A DNA stretch of 64,000 nucleotides, taken from positions 22,689,001 to 22,753,000 of the forward strand of contig JALGPY010000003.1 in NCBI GenBank assembly GCA_023055425.1, read 5' to 3'. Shown here piece by piece: positions 1 through 12,505 of the stretch. The notes under the pieces were generated by a model. It searched no databases. It saw only the letters and a list, made by a program, of their open reading frames with translations, and was not told where the DNA came from. Every line of letters begins with the position of its first letter. Within the stretch, counting starts at the first letter, position 1. A program made the position numbers and the translations under genes. Origin of the DNA: Linanthus parryae. Lineage: Eukaryota > Streptophyta > Magnoliopsida > Ericales > Polemoniaceae.

Positions 1-102
1 CGCAGATTCAAAAACGCAGTGAGATAAAAAGAAAAATAACAAAACTGAAAATAAATTAAAACTCAGAAAACTAATTCTGACTACTAAATAGACCCTAAAA
101 AG

Positions 103-120
103 TCCCCGGCAACGGCGCCA
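103..120 (-). other. tRNA-Asp-type primer binding site
   Basis: On the minus strand the sequence TGGCGCCGTTGCCGGGGA follows the LTR end after a few bases. It is the exact complement of the 3' end of plant tRNA-Asp including CCA. Such a site starts minus-strand cDNA synthesis in Athila-type elements and fixes the orientation of the flanking LTR. Confidence 0.85.
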
Positions 121-126
121 AAAACT

Positions 127-1687
127 TGATGCGCAAACTAACGTGCTATCGCAAGTGTACGAATCTTGTAGTACCGGGTGCAATTAGACTCGGATTATCG
201 TTCCCACGAGGACTGTTATGGGTTTACTCACGTTGTCAGTTTCGGTTTTCCAAGAGTAGTAACAAGGAGGAGTAGATTGTGATTATAGTGACTAAACTAA
301 AAACAGAAATTAAAAACGTAAATATTTTTGTGACGTTTTCTGAAATAAGCTGATTTGGTTGTAACGATAATATATGAAGGCTAGGCTCCAGGATCCCCTA
401 GGGTTTCTACAGATTTCAGTTTTACGTTTGATTATGAAAACACTCAGCAGTTTCGATATCTGTGCAACGTACCAGTTATGCAGTGACTTTTCAGATTCCA
501 CACGTAATCCCGATCCTGCAGACTTTCGGGTTCTTGTTAAGCTGCCTAAATCTGCAGTCTCGGTCTAATCCTGTTAGGGTTTCTAACCTCTCCGAATGGC
601 CCGGGTCAAATTCTCTAACAGTTGGTCTCACGTTTTTCGATGCTAGCCCTATCTCCCTTTCTCTAGTCGGTCTATCAGGGTAAGGTACTAAATCCCGGTT
701 TTTCTTCCTAACCCTAACTTGACGTTTTCACCTACAAGCTCGGGTCTATAGCAATCCTGGGTGATCAATCCTATCATGCATATACGATAATAATCAAAAC
801 CAGAATAACAGATACAACTTGCTGAATTAAGATAATCATCATGAATCCATAAACGTAGTAATCATAAAATCTGAGTACGAAACCCTAGGTTCACCGAGAA
901 CCTAGGTGAGAAGTTTAGCTACGACTAGACATAATACAATACGCAGTTTCTGAATATAGAGAGAGAGAACGAAATCAAACTAAGTCTTCGAATCTCGGAT
1001 CGCGCTTTCGTGCTTTCCGGGAATGCTCTGACTTGTCCTTCGGTTGTGCTGAGAATTGTGCTGTGTCTCCGTGATGTCTCAAAACGAGTCTGGACGAGTC
1101 TTTAAATAGTGCTGTTTCCCGAAAACGCTTGTGCCCGAAATTACGGAATCTGCCATCGGTCCACCGTCTTTGACCAAAAAGTCAAAACTGGCTGCGTATA
1201 TACGCAGGGTTGCGTATATACGCAACTAGGGCCCAACCAACAACCCCCCTCTCCCTCACTGCCTGCGTATATACGCAGGCAGTGGGTGGAGAGGTGGGCC
1301 CCACTTGGTCCTTTGGTGGGCCAGGTTTGGTCCCCTGGGTCCCACTCTTCTGCCTGACGCTCCCGGTTTGCCTCTTCGGTGTACTTCTGCTTTTCCGTGT
1401 TTCCGTCGTGTCCCGATCTTGTGCACGTTTCCCGAGACGGTCCCGGCTTGGTCCCGGCACGCTTCCCGATGCACCTCCCGAACCTGTTCCTGAAAAGGCA
1501 ACACGAACGAAAACCCGCGATCATATCCAAATATAGCAAGAAATAAGCAGAAATCCAGCAAGTACAAATAAACGTCTCGTTCTAGATTCCCGAGGCATTC
1601 TAAGGCATTTTCCGGCAAAAACCGCTAATTCCGACACAAATACTCGTGAAATCAGGCTAAAAGATAACCCCTAATTGGGCGTTATCA
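127..1687 (-). repeat. 5' LTR of an Athila/Tat-like Ty3/gypsy element
   Basis: Read on the minus strand this 1561-bp block starts TGATAACGCCCAATTA and ends GCGCATCA, the TG...CA form of an LTR. Just beyond its inner end lies a match to the 3' end of plant tRNA-Asp (see the separate primer binding site entry), the priming site typical of Athila and some Tat elements. The element's internal region runs left out of the window, so the coding part and the 3' LTR are not seen. The LTR sits inside a copia gag reading frame, so it is the younger of the two. Short reading frames inside it look like chance. The region 1190-1284 holds three copies of a 14-bp palindrome. Confidence 0.8.
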
Positions 1688-2042
1688 GTTTCCCAGGCAG
1701 ATCTGGCGAGAGAGGCTCCGAGAACAAGCGTCAAGGCTTCGGTGGACAACGTAGCATTTAGAATGGTAAGCACTGCTTGATCTTGCAAGATCCAGGCGGT
1801 GTATGCCGGATTTGCAAGAGGAGAGAGAGAACCGCCGGTGGATGAAAAAACTCCGGTGGACAGATCGAGGAACCGTCCAAGTGGCCATATAAACTGTGGG
1901 TTTTGAAGATGGAGGAGATTTGATGTCTCCAAAGAACAAAATTGCTCGAATCGAGCTTAAAGGGTAGGAGATTGTGGATGTTAGATAGGAGATATAGCGG
2001 CGGAGCCGGTGAAGACTCGCCGGAGAGGGAGGAGGAATTCAT
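1688..2042 (-). pseudogene. Ty1/copia gag fragment, interrupted
   Basis: The minus strand starting at 2042 reads like the N-terminus of a copia gag polyprotein: a Pro/Ser-rich start, then a stretch like LDSSNFVLWRHQISSIF and GHLDG, then after a frameshift near 1850 a stretch like WILQDQAVLTILNATLS and SAWET. These are the usual landmarks of the copia gag (UBN2-like) domain. The frame is cut at 1688 by the LTR of a Ty3/gypsy element, so only about 118 codons remain. The rest of the copia element is not seen to the left. A pseudogene; the family call is firm, the exact lineage is not known. Confidence 0.75.
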
Positions 2043-2063
2043 CAGGTCAGGCGACTGATACCA

Positions 2064-2422
2064 TGATAGAGATTAGGTTTAGATTTGAGAAATGAAACGG
2101 ATGAGAAATGAAACAACTCAGAGCAATTGCTCTATACCATGTATTCAACCCATGAGTCCCGATACAATCAATGTGAAGGTTAAATACAGTGCTGAAAATA
2201 TAACCGTTGGATGACAATCCAACGGTAGGAAAGACAGCTCAGCCAAACCCTAAAAGGAATGGGCTGAGATATTACTACAATTACCGTGGGCTGGATCAAT
2301 ACAAAAGGCCCAAAGGAATAAATACTAAGTGAACTGATTGTGGCCCAATCTTCATGAATATCCAAGCCCAAAGCTTTAAGCTGCTGTTATTAATATCAAC
2401 CAAAAGTTAATATACTCCACCA
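2064..2422 (-). repeat. Ty1/copia 5' LTR with adjacent primer binding site
   Basis: On the minus strand, TGGTATCAGTCGC at 2051-2063 resembles the initiator-Met tRNA primer binding site (TGGTATCAGAGC) of copia elements. The sequence upstream of it in element sense, ending CTCTATCA, is therefore the 5' LTR. A TATA-like stretch (TGTATTTAACC, near 2180-2195) would be its promoter. The outer end is uncertain (about 2422, at TGGTGGAGTATATTAAC on the minus strand), because no matching LTR or target duplication can be seen. Confidence 0.55.
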
Positions 2423-2629
2423 GACTACAACCACCACTTTTGGCGCAACCCTTTCTTCATCCACGACTCTGGTCTCGCCCACCCCATGACTCATGTCCAC
2501 AATGGTCATGTACAAATTTTGTTTTTTTAATTAGTATTGTTTATAAATCTGTAGTGCTCAGATAGTTTAGTCTTCAGTTTGCTAGTTATGTTCTTATGTT
2601 TAAATTGTAGACTCGAATTTCATTAGTGA

Positions 2630-2953
2630 TAAATGGGTTGAAAATGGGTGAAGAATGAGTGAACGGGTTATACTCACCAGTTAATGATCGACCCAAGAAC
2701 TTCGAGCTCAAATAGATTGGTCTTTAGTTGGTTGGTATTCTCGTGATTAAGTTTTACGAGTACTAAAATATCTTGTAAAGGTAAACGGGTTGAAAACATA
2801 TTATACGCGGGTTAACGGGTTATAGTTACCCGTTTATGACCCACCCAAGAGCACCCCAAATGTTTAAACGGATTAAGTGGGCTGGATTAGTGTAAAAGTA
2901 AGCCCATTTATAAACGGGTTGAGTCCGTCCAACCTGTCCGTTTGATCACCTCT
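2630..2953. repeat. hAT-like non-autonomous repeat with AACGGGTT motifs
   Basis: The stretch carries repeated AACGGGTT/AACCCGTT motifs (near 2663, 2788, 2811 and 2918) and ends CACCTCTA. A related-looking block with TAGAGGTG at one end is found near 33,667. Repeated short motifs near the ends and TAGAGGTG-like ends suggest a hAT-type non-autonomous transposon. No transposase is present. The left boundary is a guess. From 2423 to 2630 nothing is recognisable. Confidence 0.35.
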
Positions 2954-2954
2954 A

Positions 2955-3240
2955 TGGTGTCGGAAATGGATGTGCAAACCAAGAGAGAGTAGGAGTGGGA
3001 TGTGTTATTAGGGATGAAGATGACACTTTTGTTGGAAAAAATGAAGCATTTATATGTCGATTTATTGAAATAAACGAGGGATTAACACTGACAACAAAGA
3101 TGCATACAAAGAAGTAGTTGTTGAGACAGACGCCATTGATTTCGTGTAGCTTCTACAACGAAAAAGAGAGAGGAAAGTAGATGATGGAAGTGAAGAGACT
3201 CTCCAAAATGCTAATCTTTTCTATGAAGTTGTATTGAAAA
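2955..3240 (+). pseudogene. LINE RNase H domain fragment
   Basis: The plus strand reads, with a stop and frameshifts, like the RNase H domain (RVT_3 family) at the end of plant LINE ORF2: a stretch with GVGCVIRDEDDTFVG, then after a shift VVVETDAIDFV. The two motifs are in the right order and spacing for this family. It is a broken remnant. A nearby 90-bp stretch (3219-3310) is repeated at 3605-3694 on the other side of a minus-strand LINE fragment, which points to local rearrangement. Confidence 0.55.
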
Positions 3241-3310
3241 AGTAAAGATGTTCAAAGAGACACGCGTGGAGCATGTGAGACGCACATGTAATTTTTTTTG
3301 ATCCAACACA

Positions 3311-3730
3311 TCATTTGTATCGTGTTCCGTGACTTTCTAAGAGAGGAATTCTGATGGAAGTATCGAGTGTTTTGGTCCCCATGTTTTAACCAATTCACTC
3401 GAGACCTTTGTTTCCACATGTTCCTCTTTGTGAAGCCATTTATTAAGTTCTGCTTGGAGGTATCTCCTTTTAGAGAGATTAAGGGACGTTGGAGTCTCCT
3501 TCTCGATCTCACTAATCTCCTCTTTAAGCCATTTGATAATGTTACTCATGCTTCCGGTATTGAATTGAGGGACGTTGGAGTTTCTGTAATTACCCCTTTT
3601 GGGTGAAGTTGTATTGAAAAAGTAAAGATGTTCAAAGAGGTACGCGTGGAACATGTGAGACGCACATGTAAATCTTTTTTTTGATCCAACACGCACATGT
3701 AATAAGGTAGCACACTTATTCATAAATTGA
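3311..3730 (-). pseudogene. LINE ORF2 fragment at the left edge of duplication copy A
   Basis: The minus strand encodes the segment just before the reverse transcriptase fingers of plant LINE ORF2, including [23 protein letters not shown], which matches the family motif WxQRSRxxWLxxGDxNTxFFH. It is nearly identical to 36,105-36,520, where the same LINE continues into the reverse transcriptase. Here it stops abruptly at about 3311, which marks the left breakpoint of the duplicated segment. A fragment only. Confidence 0.75.
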
Positions 3731-4639
3731 GCTATCCTGTATCAAAATGTGGTATTTTTGAAAAAAACAACAAATGTGGTATTTTTTTGTGTTTTTTTTC
3801 ATACTATTGGTGTTGAAAGACATTTCAACTATGATTTGATGCAACAAATATCAAATATATGTCGGTATTGTACGTAAAAATGACATTTAAGCAAATTAAC
3901 ATTGAAATTTAGTAATGTTGCTAAACGTGTTTTGATTTTAAACACTGTTTATAAACGGATACCAAACAGTTTTTTGATTCTGTTTTTAAACGTATTTTTT
4001 CGGTACGTTTTTTTTCCACTGTTTTCCTTGTTTTTAAACGGATACCAAACAAGCTCTTATAGTTTATTCTTTACATAATTGTATCTTATTAAAGCAATTT
4101 GTTTTCAATAGCACCGTTAAAATAAAGAATGATGACTGGAGTTGAATTATGGAGTACCATGTGACTTGTTTTCTGAGTGAAGAGTACTACTCCTATGTGA
4201 CTTTTAATTAGTGATACTATATGAGAGACGTGTTTTTTTCTTCTAGGCAAACACGGAATCAAAATCTTTTCTTGACCCAATACATGTACAGCCCAAATGA
4301 GGTGTCTTCATAACAAAAAACTTGAGAAAGTTGGAGGCCCTGTTTTACAAATAAATGAGCTCCATTATTGAGCCGTTGCGTGTAGTCACCAGACTTCACC
4401 ATGGTACTAGTACTAACTCGACCAGACTTCACCATGGTAACAACTTCCGAGACGTGACCAGTTTCCAAGTGAGAGGTCTTTTCCTCTTCTCATTCATTCA
4501 CAGCTTTAAAAGATTTGGAATTGGAACTCTCAATCTTCTCCATTATTAGTACTGCACTATAGTCCGTCTAAACCCATTCTCCACAGCTACTTTTGATTGA
4601 ATCCTCCATTCGATCTACTGCCGTGAGTTCTCTGCTTTG

Positions 4640-7600
4640 ATGAACTTTTGTCTCTATCGATATTTACTAGTCACGGAAGTCTTTTAATCAGATATACTAC
4701 ACACTTCACATTCCTTCGGAATGAAAGCAATAAGATTGAGAATAATGCTCATCCATTTGTGACTTTTATGTATTGATTTCTTCTACTATATTTGTATATG
4801 TCCACACAGATGCAGTTGCTGGAAGACGTGATGCGACATCTCTAGCATGCAACTGTGGTAATATATTACTTATCTATGGTATTTATTAATTGATAAGTAG
4901 ATAATCTTGCCAAACGAATATCTTCTCCTAGTCCCAAGAGTATTAATTGATAAGTAGATAATTTTTCGTGTGACACCGTAAAAGGAGGCTTTGACGTTTT
5001 TTTTACTTGGATTCTTACATTTCTTTTTTATTTTTTGTTTATCCTTTGAGTTTTGTAATTCAAACATGGAGTCCCCTGAGATGTCTCTTAGCCACGTGTA
5101 TTGGACCTGAATATATGTTGATTCGAGAACAATATCCTTTTCCATAAATGTGCTCTTTTGTCAAATGAATATGATATGACTTCGTGTAAAAGGAAAGTAC
5201 TTTTGTCAAATGAATATAGAACCAATGATAGAAGAGACCTTTGGAGTTCCCGAAGTCAACATGATCGAAAATAAGCAATGGAGATTGAATTTCAATGTTT
5301 CATCCACCAGAAGTCGGGAGGAGGTGATGGCTAGTACAGTAGAATCAAATATGGGCTTAAAGACCACACATTGTGGAATACATAGTAGAAAACAAAAATC
5401 TATAATCCTGGCAAGCCGAACATGACAGTGTGTGAACATATCATGCTGCCACTTTCAATTTAATTTCAGGGGTGTTGAAAGAGGGATTGAAGAGAGACAA
5501 TCTGTAATAACCCGCATTTTACATACGTACAAATGTCACTTTAGTAAAAACATGGTTATTTATATGCGATTGATTTGGAAATTTAGGCCTAATTCACCTT
5601 CAAAAGTGGTGGATTAAGCATTTTTGGTTGACGGTCAGTGGTTAATTCAAGCATTTTATATGTTCTAATGCTTGAATTCTACTTATAAAAATAGAGAGGA
5701 TGTCTACTTAAATCCAAACCATAAAAAATACATCACGCAAACAAATATGTCTTCGTCAGAGGCACGGAGCTGGAACCCTCTTCAGAAGAGTTCGGGTTCC
5801 GTGAATTACCGGTTGTTTGGGGCCAGGTTGGTTGCTGGGTGGAGCTGTTTACTTTGATAGCTGGTGTGTTAAAACAAAAGTCCGGCTGTAATAAGAAGCT
5901 TGTGTAGGCCCAAATCTAGTGTAGTTGTCACTCATTAAGCGATTTCACAGTTGGGATGGAACCCACATGGCGTGTTTCTATATTTATTAGTGTCTTTATA
6001 CATGTGTTACGTCTATGCTTAAAGTATATTAATATTTTTTTACATTACATAAAAACAGATGGTGAGGATGAGGCTCAATCAAGTGGATTGATGGGAGAAA
6101 ATGGTACGTACTTACCCCCAAGTCACTGATATTGATATTACTATGCCTGCAAGTGTTTTACATTATGTTTTCATTTAAGCTTATCAATCACAATTTAAAT
6201 GTCCTTTGCGATTTACTATTTTTCGTTTGACACCGTAAAAGGAGGCTTTTACATTTTTTACTTGGATTCTTACATTTTATTTTTATCCTTTGAGTTTTGT
6301 ACTTCAAATATGGAGTCCCCTGAGATTTCTCTTAGCCACGTGTATTGGACCTGAATATATGTTGATTCGAGCACAATATCCTTTTCCATAAATGTGCTCT
6401 TTTGTCAAATGAATATGATATGACTTGGTATAAAAGGAAAGTACTTTTGTCAAATGAATATAGAACCAACGTAGAGGAGGAGGTTTGAGTTAGGTTGACA
6501 GCCAATGTAAAAAAAAAAAATCACAACCGATGATCGTGGATCAAAAGAATTGAGTTGGTGCGTTCCCTACTTGCGAAGCGCTGCACCGGGCCCCAGATGT
6601 AGTGATAAACAGGCAAGGGCAAGGTAGTGCCTCGTGAGTTGTGAGTTATTCAGCCAATCTTGGGTAGCCTTCTAAATCTTTCAACTATAACTTTGTTAGG
6701 AACTTCCAATGAACCAAATATCAATTTTCCGTTTATGTTATTTTAATAATAATTAGACTTGGATTTGGTTCAAATTATATTCAGTTTGGTCCCAAATAGA
6801 TAAAGACCAAGTAAAACCATTAATAAGTGGTCTCAATTAGGTTAGGTATTAATGGATCAGACCCCATGCCGGACAAAATATGGAAGATGAGGAAGACCCA
6901 AGTCAATGAAAATAAAATCATTGGAAGTCGAAAAAAAAGGAAAAAAAAAGGGCCGAGGCATCAAACCAATTCAAATCCGAGTCAATGCATATTCGACTCG
7001 TAGGTATTTTTATCTGGAAAATGATAACTTTGCAGGATAAAAGGATAACTCGAGATATGTTGTATTGCCTATAAGGGTCCTTATAGTGCTGTTTAACGAA
7101 CCTCTACCAGACAGCGATTTTGAAAATGTGAAAGAGGGGGAAAGTTTGCTCGCTGGGGGTAATTGACTTATTATAATTTTATTTGGAACCTTGCAGTTTT
7201 GCTTTGATTTTTTGGTGGCCATTGCTGATTTGTTTCTCGTGTAACAATATCCTCATATAATCCATAGAATATGAAATCGTCAAGTTAGGTTTTAAAAACC
7301 TGGTTAGCTTCAGTTCTCAACAGTTTCGTGCTGTACTGTACAAGTTCTTCTGAAAGGTCACGCACCCGCACCATGTGCTTCTGGGTGCTTCGTGGGTGCT
7401 TGGGTGCTTTGCGGGTGCTTCCTAGATAATGTAGGGTCATTTTCGTGAACTCGTCAAGTTCACGACAATGCATTATCTCAAACAATTTGTGTGCAAGCAT
7501 GGTTGTTTGGTTGCAATAGAGAAATGCATAAAATTGTTGAGAAAAGTTGAATCGCAATACGATACGAGTTTTTGATAATTTTTTCACCGTGTTACTGAAC

Positions 7601-10600
7601 AATGTTTGCTCTACAACACCATGAAAAAAGTATCCAAATTTTGCATCATTTAGCTAACCAAAGCACCTGGTCAAAGTGACCCAGTGAATAGTGGTAAAAG
7701 TCAAGATGATGGGGAAGAGAAGAATCAGAGTGGTATATGATAAGTAAATTTGAGCACAATATTATTTTCCTTCCTTTTTTGGCTTTTTTTTTCAAATGAA
7801 TATGTTATGGCTTGGTATATAATGGAAGTATGACTTTTCTGTAGACTTTCAAGGCTGGTTACTGAGCATGTGTATCTCTACCGATTTGATAACTTTTTTG
7901 TTGCCTTTGCTATGTAAAATGAGTTTCCTTTGTCTGATTAGTGTAATTATACATTTATATTTTTACATTACTTAGGACCAGAGCGTTGCGAAGGAAATAA
8001 TCATGATGAAGACCTTCTATCAAGATAATTGATCACACAAAATGGTAAAGTACTTTTCCCCAAGTCACTGAATTTACTATATAGCCCGATTAGTGTAATT
8101 AAATTATAAATCATTTTTTTTACATGACTTAGGACCAGAGGCTGATTTTTTCTCGATAACATAACTTATGTCTCATTACAAAGCTGTTTAAAGGTTTGAC
8201 CAATCACCATAATGATATTGTTTCTTCTGAGAATCATTGTTGTAGATGGCCATGCGGTGCAGTACTGTGATACTCCTTGGCAGACTATCAGTAGAAAAAT
8301 TGGTGCCTCTACTCTCCAATCTTGTTACAGGAACATTGTTCGTGTAAATATTGGTAGTCCTTATGAAACCGTGATGGAGATGCATGTCCGTAAGACTGAT
8401 CAAACTTTAATCCGAATGTTCGATCAATCAAAGTAGATCCAAATCCCAAAGCAATGCAGCGAGACAAGATAGATCAGTTTACGCTGAGAAAAATGTAGTC
8501 CATAATGAATTACGTACCTCTATAATTATATTCAAAGTTCTAGTTTCTAGCTTCTGGTTTGTTTCGAACATCTAGATATACTTTGGTTATATGCTTCTTC
8601 TTCTACGAATCCTGTGGTTGACTGAGGGTTTGTTAAGTGTTCTTCTGAAATTTAAAAATGGTCCTAATTTATTGAAAATGTTGCTAATTTTTGAGAAAAA
8701 GAGCGGCCGAAGAATGTGACATTGTTTATGTGAAGAAGACAAAACACATGCTGTTGATTGACACAGTTGGTGAGTAAGAATGGCATTGGGTTGCTGACAA
8801 TGCTGTTGTTTCTTTAAAAGGGGGCTAATAAACTAATCCTACTAGTGTGCTTCTTTCATAAAAATTGCAGGAGTGTGGTTTTGGTTTCTCTCTGTCTCTC
8901 TCTTATTTATATATGTATTAATAAACTCTGAGATTTTTAAGAATAGAAGTGGCACACTTAGATATTGGTCTCAATTCCCCAATCTTGGTTCTTGAATTCG
9001 TCAAAATCAACCACAAGTGGCATAAAAACTGTTACGGTTCTGGGATTGTTATTCCCCTCAAATTTGCATATGCTTTTTCTGTGCTTTTCTGACTTTAGAT
9101 GCCATTGTTCTTTCATTTTTCTTCTTTGAATATTGATCAATTTTTCTCTTCTCTTTTATGAGCAGAGGGGGGTTTGAGTTTCAACGAATATTTGCACTCC
9201 AGCTCTAAATCAGCTGCAAAATAAGGTAGTTCCTCTTAATTTGTTTCCTCTTGTTTTTGATGGTTGCTAATAGTTGGAATTTACTGTTTTAAGTTTGGAC
9301 TTTTGACCATCATAAATTTTTGAAGAACAAATAACCCCGTTATTTTTGTGGGGATTTCTTCACAAATTGATTTCCTTGACAGGAGCTCTAAGGTTAGAAG
9401 ACTTACCGTTGGCTGCACGTGAGTTGGGAAGAGAAGGGATCTTAAATCCATCGACAAAAATGGACCACGTGAAGGAAAAAAGATAACGATCAAGGGATTG
9501 AGACGTGTAAAAGAGAAAGAAAACAAAATAGTAAAGGGAAAAGAACAGAGATATGCAGAAGCAGGTAATACATCTTTGGTTGTTCATAATTACTCTTCTA
9601 CTGGTAATCTTTATTTCTTGCTACATAGTAAGTGAACCTATATTATTTCTGTTTACTATTTGACAGCTCACTTCTAAAAGCACAAACCTTCCATTTTTAT
9701 TTCAAGGTGCAGCGTGTTTGAAATTATTTTTAGTTTTATACTTAGTATTTTTAACCATAACTTATGTAAACGAAGGATGAAAACTTCTCCCTACATTTTT
9801 CTGTTGTTCTTAGTACTACCTTAAGACCAATAAATGATGTAGTTTAGTTGTGCCATACTTTCTGCTGCTGTCTTCTGCAAATTAAGAGTTCATCAGCCTG
9901 TTGTTGCGACTTTTGTTTGCCAGCAAAGGCAACTAACTTCGAAAGATATTAAATCATTAGAGATACACATGTGAATCCATGCACTTGAGTAAGTTGCAGA
10001 GAACTGAAATTAGCGGAGTGTGTTCTGTTTTTCTAACCTGTGTGGGTAACATTGAAAATGTAGCAGTAATGCTGAACTTGTTTGAACAAATTGTGCCTAA
10101 CATTTCCCAACCCAATTGGTTCGGGTTGGAGAATGTTCTATCCAAACCCATACTATTTTCTTAAACCCATGCTAAACCGCAACTATCTACCCCGTCTGAT
10201 TCATCATAATGGGTTGATAAATCTGTAACTTTTTGTTTGGCAAAAAATGCAATTGGTTAAATGGTTGCTGAACTCAGACCGGTTTTGGGCAGCCAGTTCT
10301 TGCGACTTTTGTTTGCCAGGAAAAGAAAATTTTGATGCATGATGACGGAGCACATTGGTGTACTGGTAGTTAATTAAAGCTTTAAATGCAAAGGTTTTCA
10401 TCAGATTTTGAGTAAAAAATTTTAATTGTTCTTTTATTAGTGTAGGTTCATGCAGATTCAAATTTATCCCGTCTGTTCCTTGCCAATTTGGTGATCATAA
10501 ATTAAGTTTTGACATTTGGGTATATCAGAAAAGATATGAATGCATAGCTCAAATCTGCATTTTCATACCAATACATCTCGTCGTCGCAATTCTCAAACAT

Positions 10601-10885
10601 AAAGTTTGTACTTTCATTTGTAACGGTTAATTCGTATATTGTTTTTGTTTGTTGTATATTTCAGCTTTATTAACTGTGATGCTTGTTTTTGTTATCCATT
10701 GGAAATGTAACAGTGATGCTAAACTGTTTTTGTTTGTTATATATTTCAGGTTTACGAAACTTGGAGAACATGTTCACTACGAAATTGCATCATGAAGGTT
10801 ATGTGCAACACACTCCCAGAGTTGTATAAAGGAAGCAGATCAGAGGATAATAAGGAAATAGATTTAAATCTAGATTGAGAAGAAA
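4640..10885 (+). pseudogene. Unrecognised multi-exon gene, copy A (broken)
   Basis: I do not recognise the family. Likely exons, all joined by phase-1 GT-AG introns, are: one near 4812-4859, 6059-6103 (peptide with GEDEAQSSGLMGEN), 7976-8044, 8246-8436 (ends in TAG), about 8690-8770 (basic, with DIVYVKKTKHMLLIDTV), 9166-9225, 9383-9564 (LEDLPLAARELG) and 10750-10829. The first coding exon found in copy B is missing. The exon at 7976 has a GAA-to-TAA change relative to B, and the last exon gains an early TAA at 10827 where B reads TAC. Exon 9383-9564 is one base short of a multiple of three in both copies. Expression is doubtful. The 5' region 4389-4438 holds a direct repeat of ACCAGACTTCACCATGGTA. 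Confidence 0.4.
4962..6470. repeat. Internal direct repeat of about 260 bp in copy A
   Basis: The stretches 4962-5225 and 6222-6470 are near-identical (shared landmarks GACACCGTAAAAGGAGGCTT, CTTAGCCACGTGTATTGGAC and AATATCCTTTTCCATAAATG). They flank about 1 kb that includes one candidate exon at 6059. The pair is in direct orientation and is not present twice in copy B, so it arose in A or was lost from B. Confidence 0.75.
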
Positions 10886-11286
10886 CGTACTATCATGTGA
10901 AAATGCATTTAGCATCTTTCAAATTTTGCAAAAAGCATTCCAGCTTAGCTGAAATCCAATTAGTTGCTTCATATTTATTTCTTACTCTTAAGGTCTAGTG
11001 GAATTCTGTTGTCAAACAATGTAATTTGTATTTTCTTCAAACAACCATTTGAGGTCACAATTCCTTATGTCTCTAGCAATCCTCGACATTCTTGGGCAAA
11101 CAATGTTCTTACAAGGAGCCGCAGTACGTTCATATGTGGGTATAGTTTAGTCTCGGGCAAAAAACAATATACGACTTATTCAGTAAATTATGTCATTCAG
11201 TGCACCCAGTACTGAAAAAAATATTATCTTTTAGCTGAAAAGTAAGATTAAAACAGAGGAAAGCTCAATCGTTGCATGAAGCTGAG

Positions 11287-12500
11287 AGAGGGGCGCTGAG
11301 AATGAGAAACAACAAGCTCATGCTAGTTTATGCAGCTACATAGAGGGGATAACTGCTTACTAGGTTCCAGAAATTATGCTTGTACTCATTTGAGTTTCAT
11401 ATAGTTCAATCAATCTGGCAGTGAAAGTTATCTGTAATTTCAGGTTTGACCATTAACACCACCTAGTTGTTAACTTGCTCTTCACCATGTTGAGAAAATT
11501 CAAGAAAGCCTTTTCACGGCTAATTCTGAAATGATGTTGGAAACACTGTTTCCAGTGGGGGTGCTTCTCGGCATTAGCCCGTACATGGTATGGTCTAGAC
11601 TGGACAGGACTTGACTTATGGGCCAGGTATGTCACCTGTTGCACTGAGAACCACCAGAAGCAGCTCAGTTACGGAAGTTGAGTTCAAATTTCTTAGAACC
11701 TGATTGAAATGATCTACACTTGCAATGGTTTTCACTAAATTGCGCAAATCCCACGTGCAGTTGTCCCGTTTTTTCTTGTAGAGTTCCCTTTCCTGACTCT
11801 GCGTAAAGTTTGGGTATGTTTTTGTTGAGGACAAACACAAGTTATGTCTACAAGACATAGTCAAAACCTAGTGTTGGATACAAAAACGCGGTGTATAGCC
11901 TTGTATTCACACAGATCGAGTTAAAAGATCCATAGTCGAGGATCAGTGCTAACATTTGAGAAATCGAGAACATTGTTTGTCCTGGATGGCTGGATAAAAG
12001 GATTCTAACGACAAGAAAGCTCAGTTTTCAAATAGTGAGAAGGCCACATGTACCCTCAGGACTGGTAGAATAGAGCAATGCTACACATCCCTACATAAAC
12101 ATCCCAACCAAGTCCCAATTTGACCACCTCAACAGCAGGACCCACCACTATACTTATTATTTTCAAAGTGATTGGTGACTGTAGGTTTGGACAACATGGT
12201 AGCGTTGTCTATGTTGGGGGACATAGTATTATGGGGTAGAATATTGTTTGCAAGTCGGGCTACTCGCGTCTCAGTAAGAATCTAGTGTGTACAAGTCACC
12301 TAAATATTCTACACAATGAAGACCCGCAAGGAATCAGCTACTCAAATGTAAAACTACTAGTACCCATCTGATGATATTTTATTCAAAATTGGAAAACCAT
12401 CCGACTAAAATAGCTCCTCAACCAGTTTCGCATCCCTTGCTCAGCTATGTAATACTCAAATTCATTTTTTCACTGTCCAGTTCTATTAGAGATAAGCATC
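11287..12500. other. Intergenic stretch right of copy A, no gene seen
   Basis: No convincing reading frame or domain is visible. The part 12071-12235 has roughly mirrored ends (AATGCTACACATCCC on the left; a similar sequence reversed on the right) and might be a small MITE, but the match is imperfect. The rest is AT-rich sequence without recognisable content. Confidence 0.4.
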
Positions 12501-12505
12501 AGACC

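Larger units (their letters stand above)
3311..11286. repeat. Segmental duplication, copy A
   Basis: This block matches 36,100-43,446 in the same orientation over most of its length, from the LINE fragment on the left to the motif GAGAGAGGGGCGCTGAGA on the right. Differences are indels: A lacks the stretches equivalent to about 38,064-38,790 and the MITE at 37,207-37,639. B lacks much of 5,200-7,700 and 8,110-8,340. Single-base differences are scattered. The segment contains an unrecognised multi-exon gene, damaged in both copies. Confidence 0.85.

Noticed and set aside
1109..1618. Several overlapping open frames of 60-130 codons on both strands
   Set aside because: They lie within an LTR and are GC-rich antisense shadows of each other. 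The repeated CVYTQ peptide comes from the TGCGTATATACGCA palindromes, not from a protein repeat.
5210..5425. 71-codon plus-strand frame in copy A
   Set aside because: Reads as a plausible peptide but has no splice context that fits the phase-1 pattern and no partner in copy B.
7285..7602. 105-codon minus-strand frame in copy A
   Set aside because: No recognisable motif, and its middle is made of GGGTGCTT repeats. It is absent from copy B.
9383..9564. RWP-RK transcription factor domain (LEDLPLAARELG)
   Set aside because: The resemblance is limited to a few residues and the RWPxRK signature is missing.
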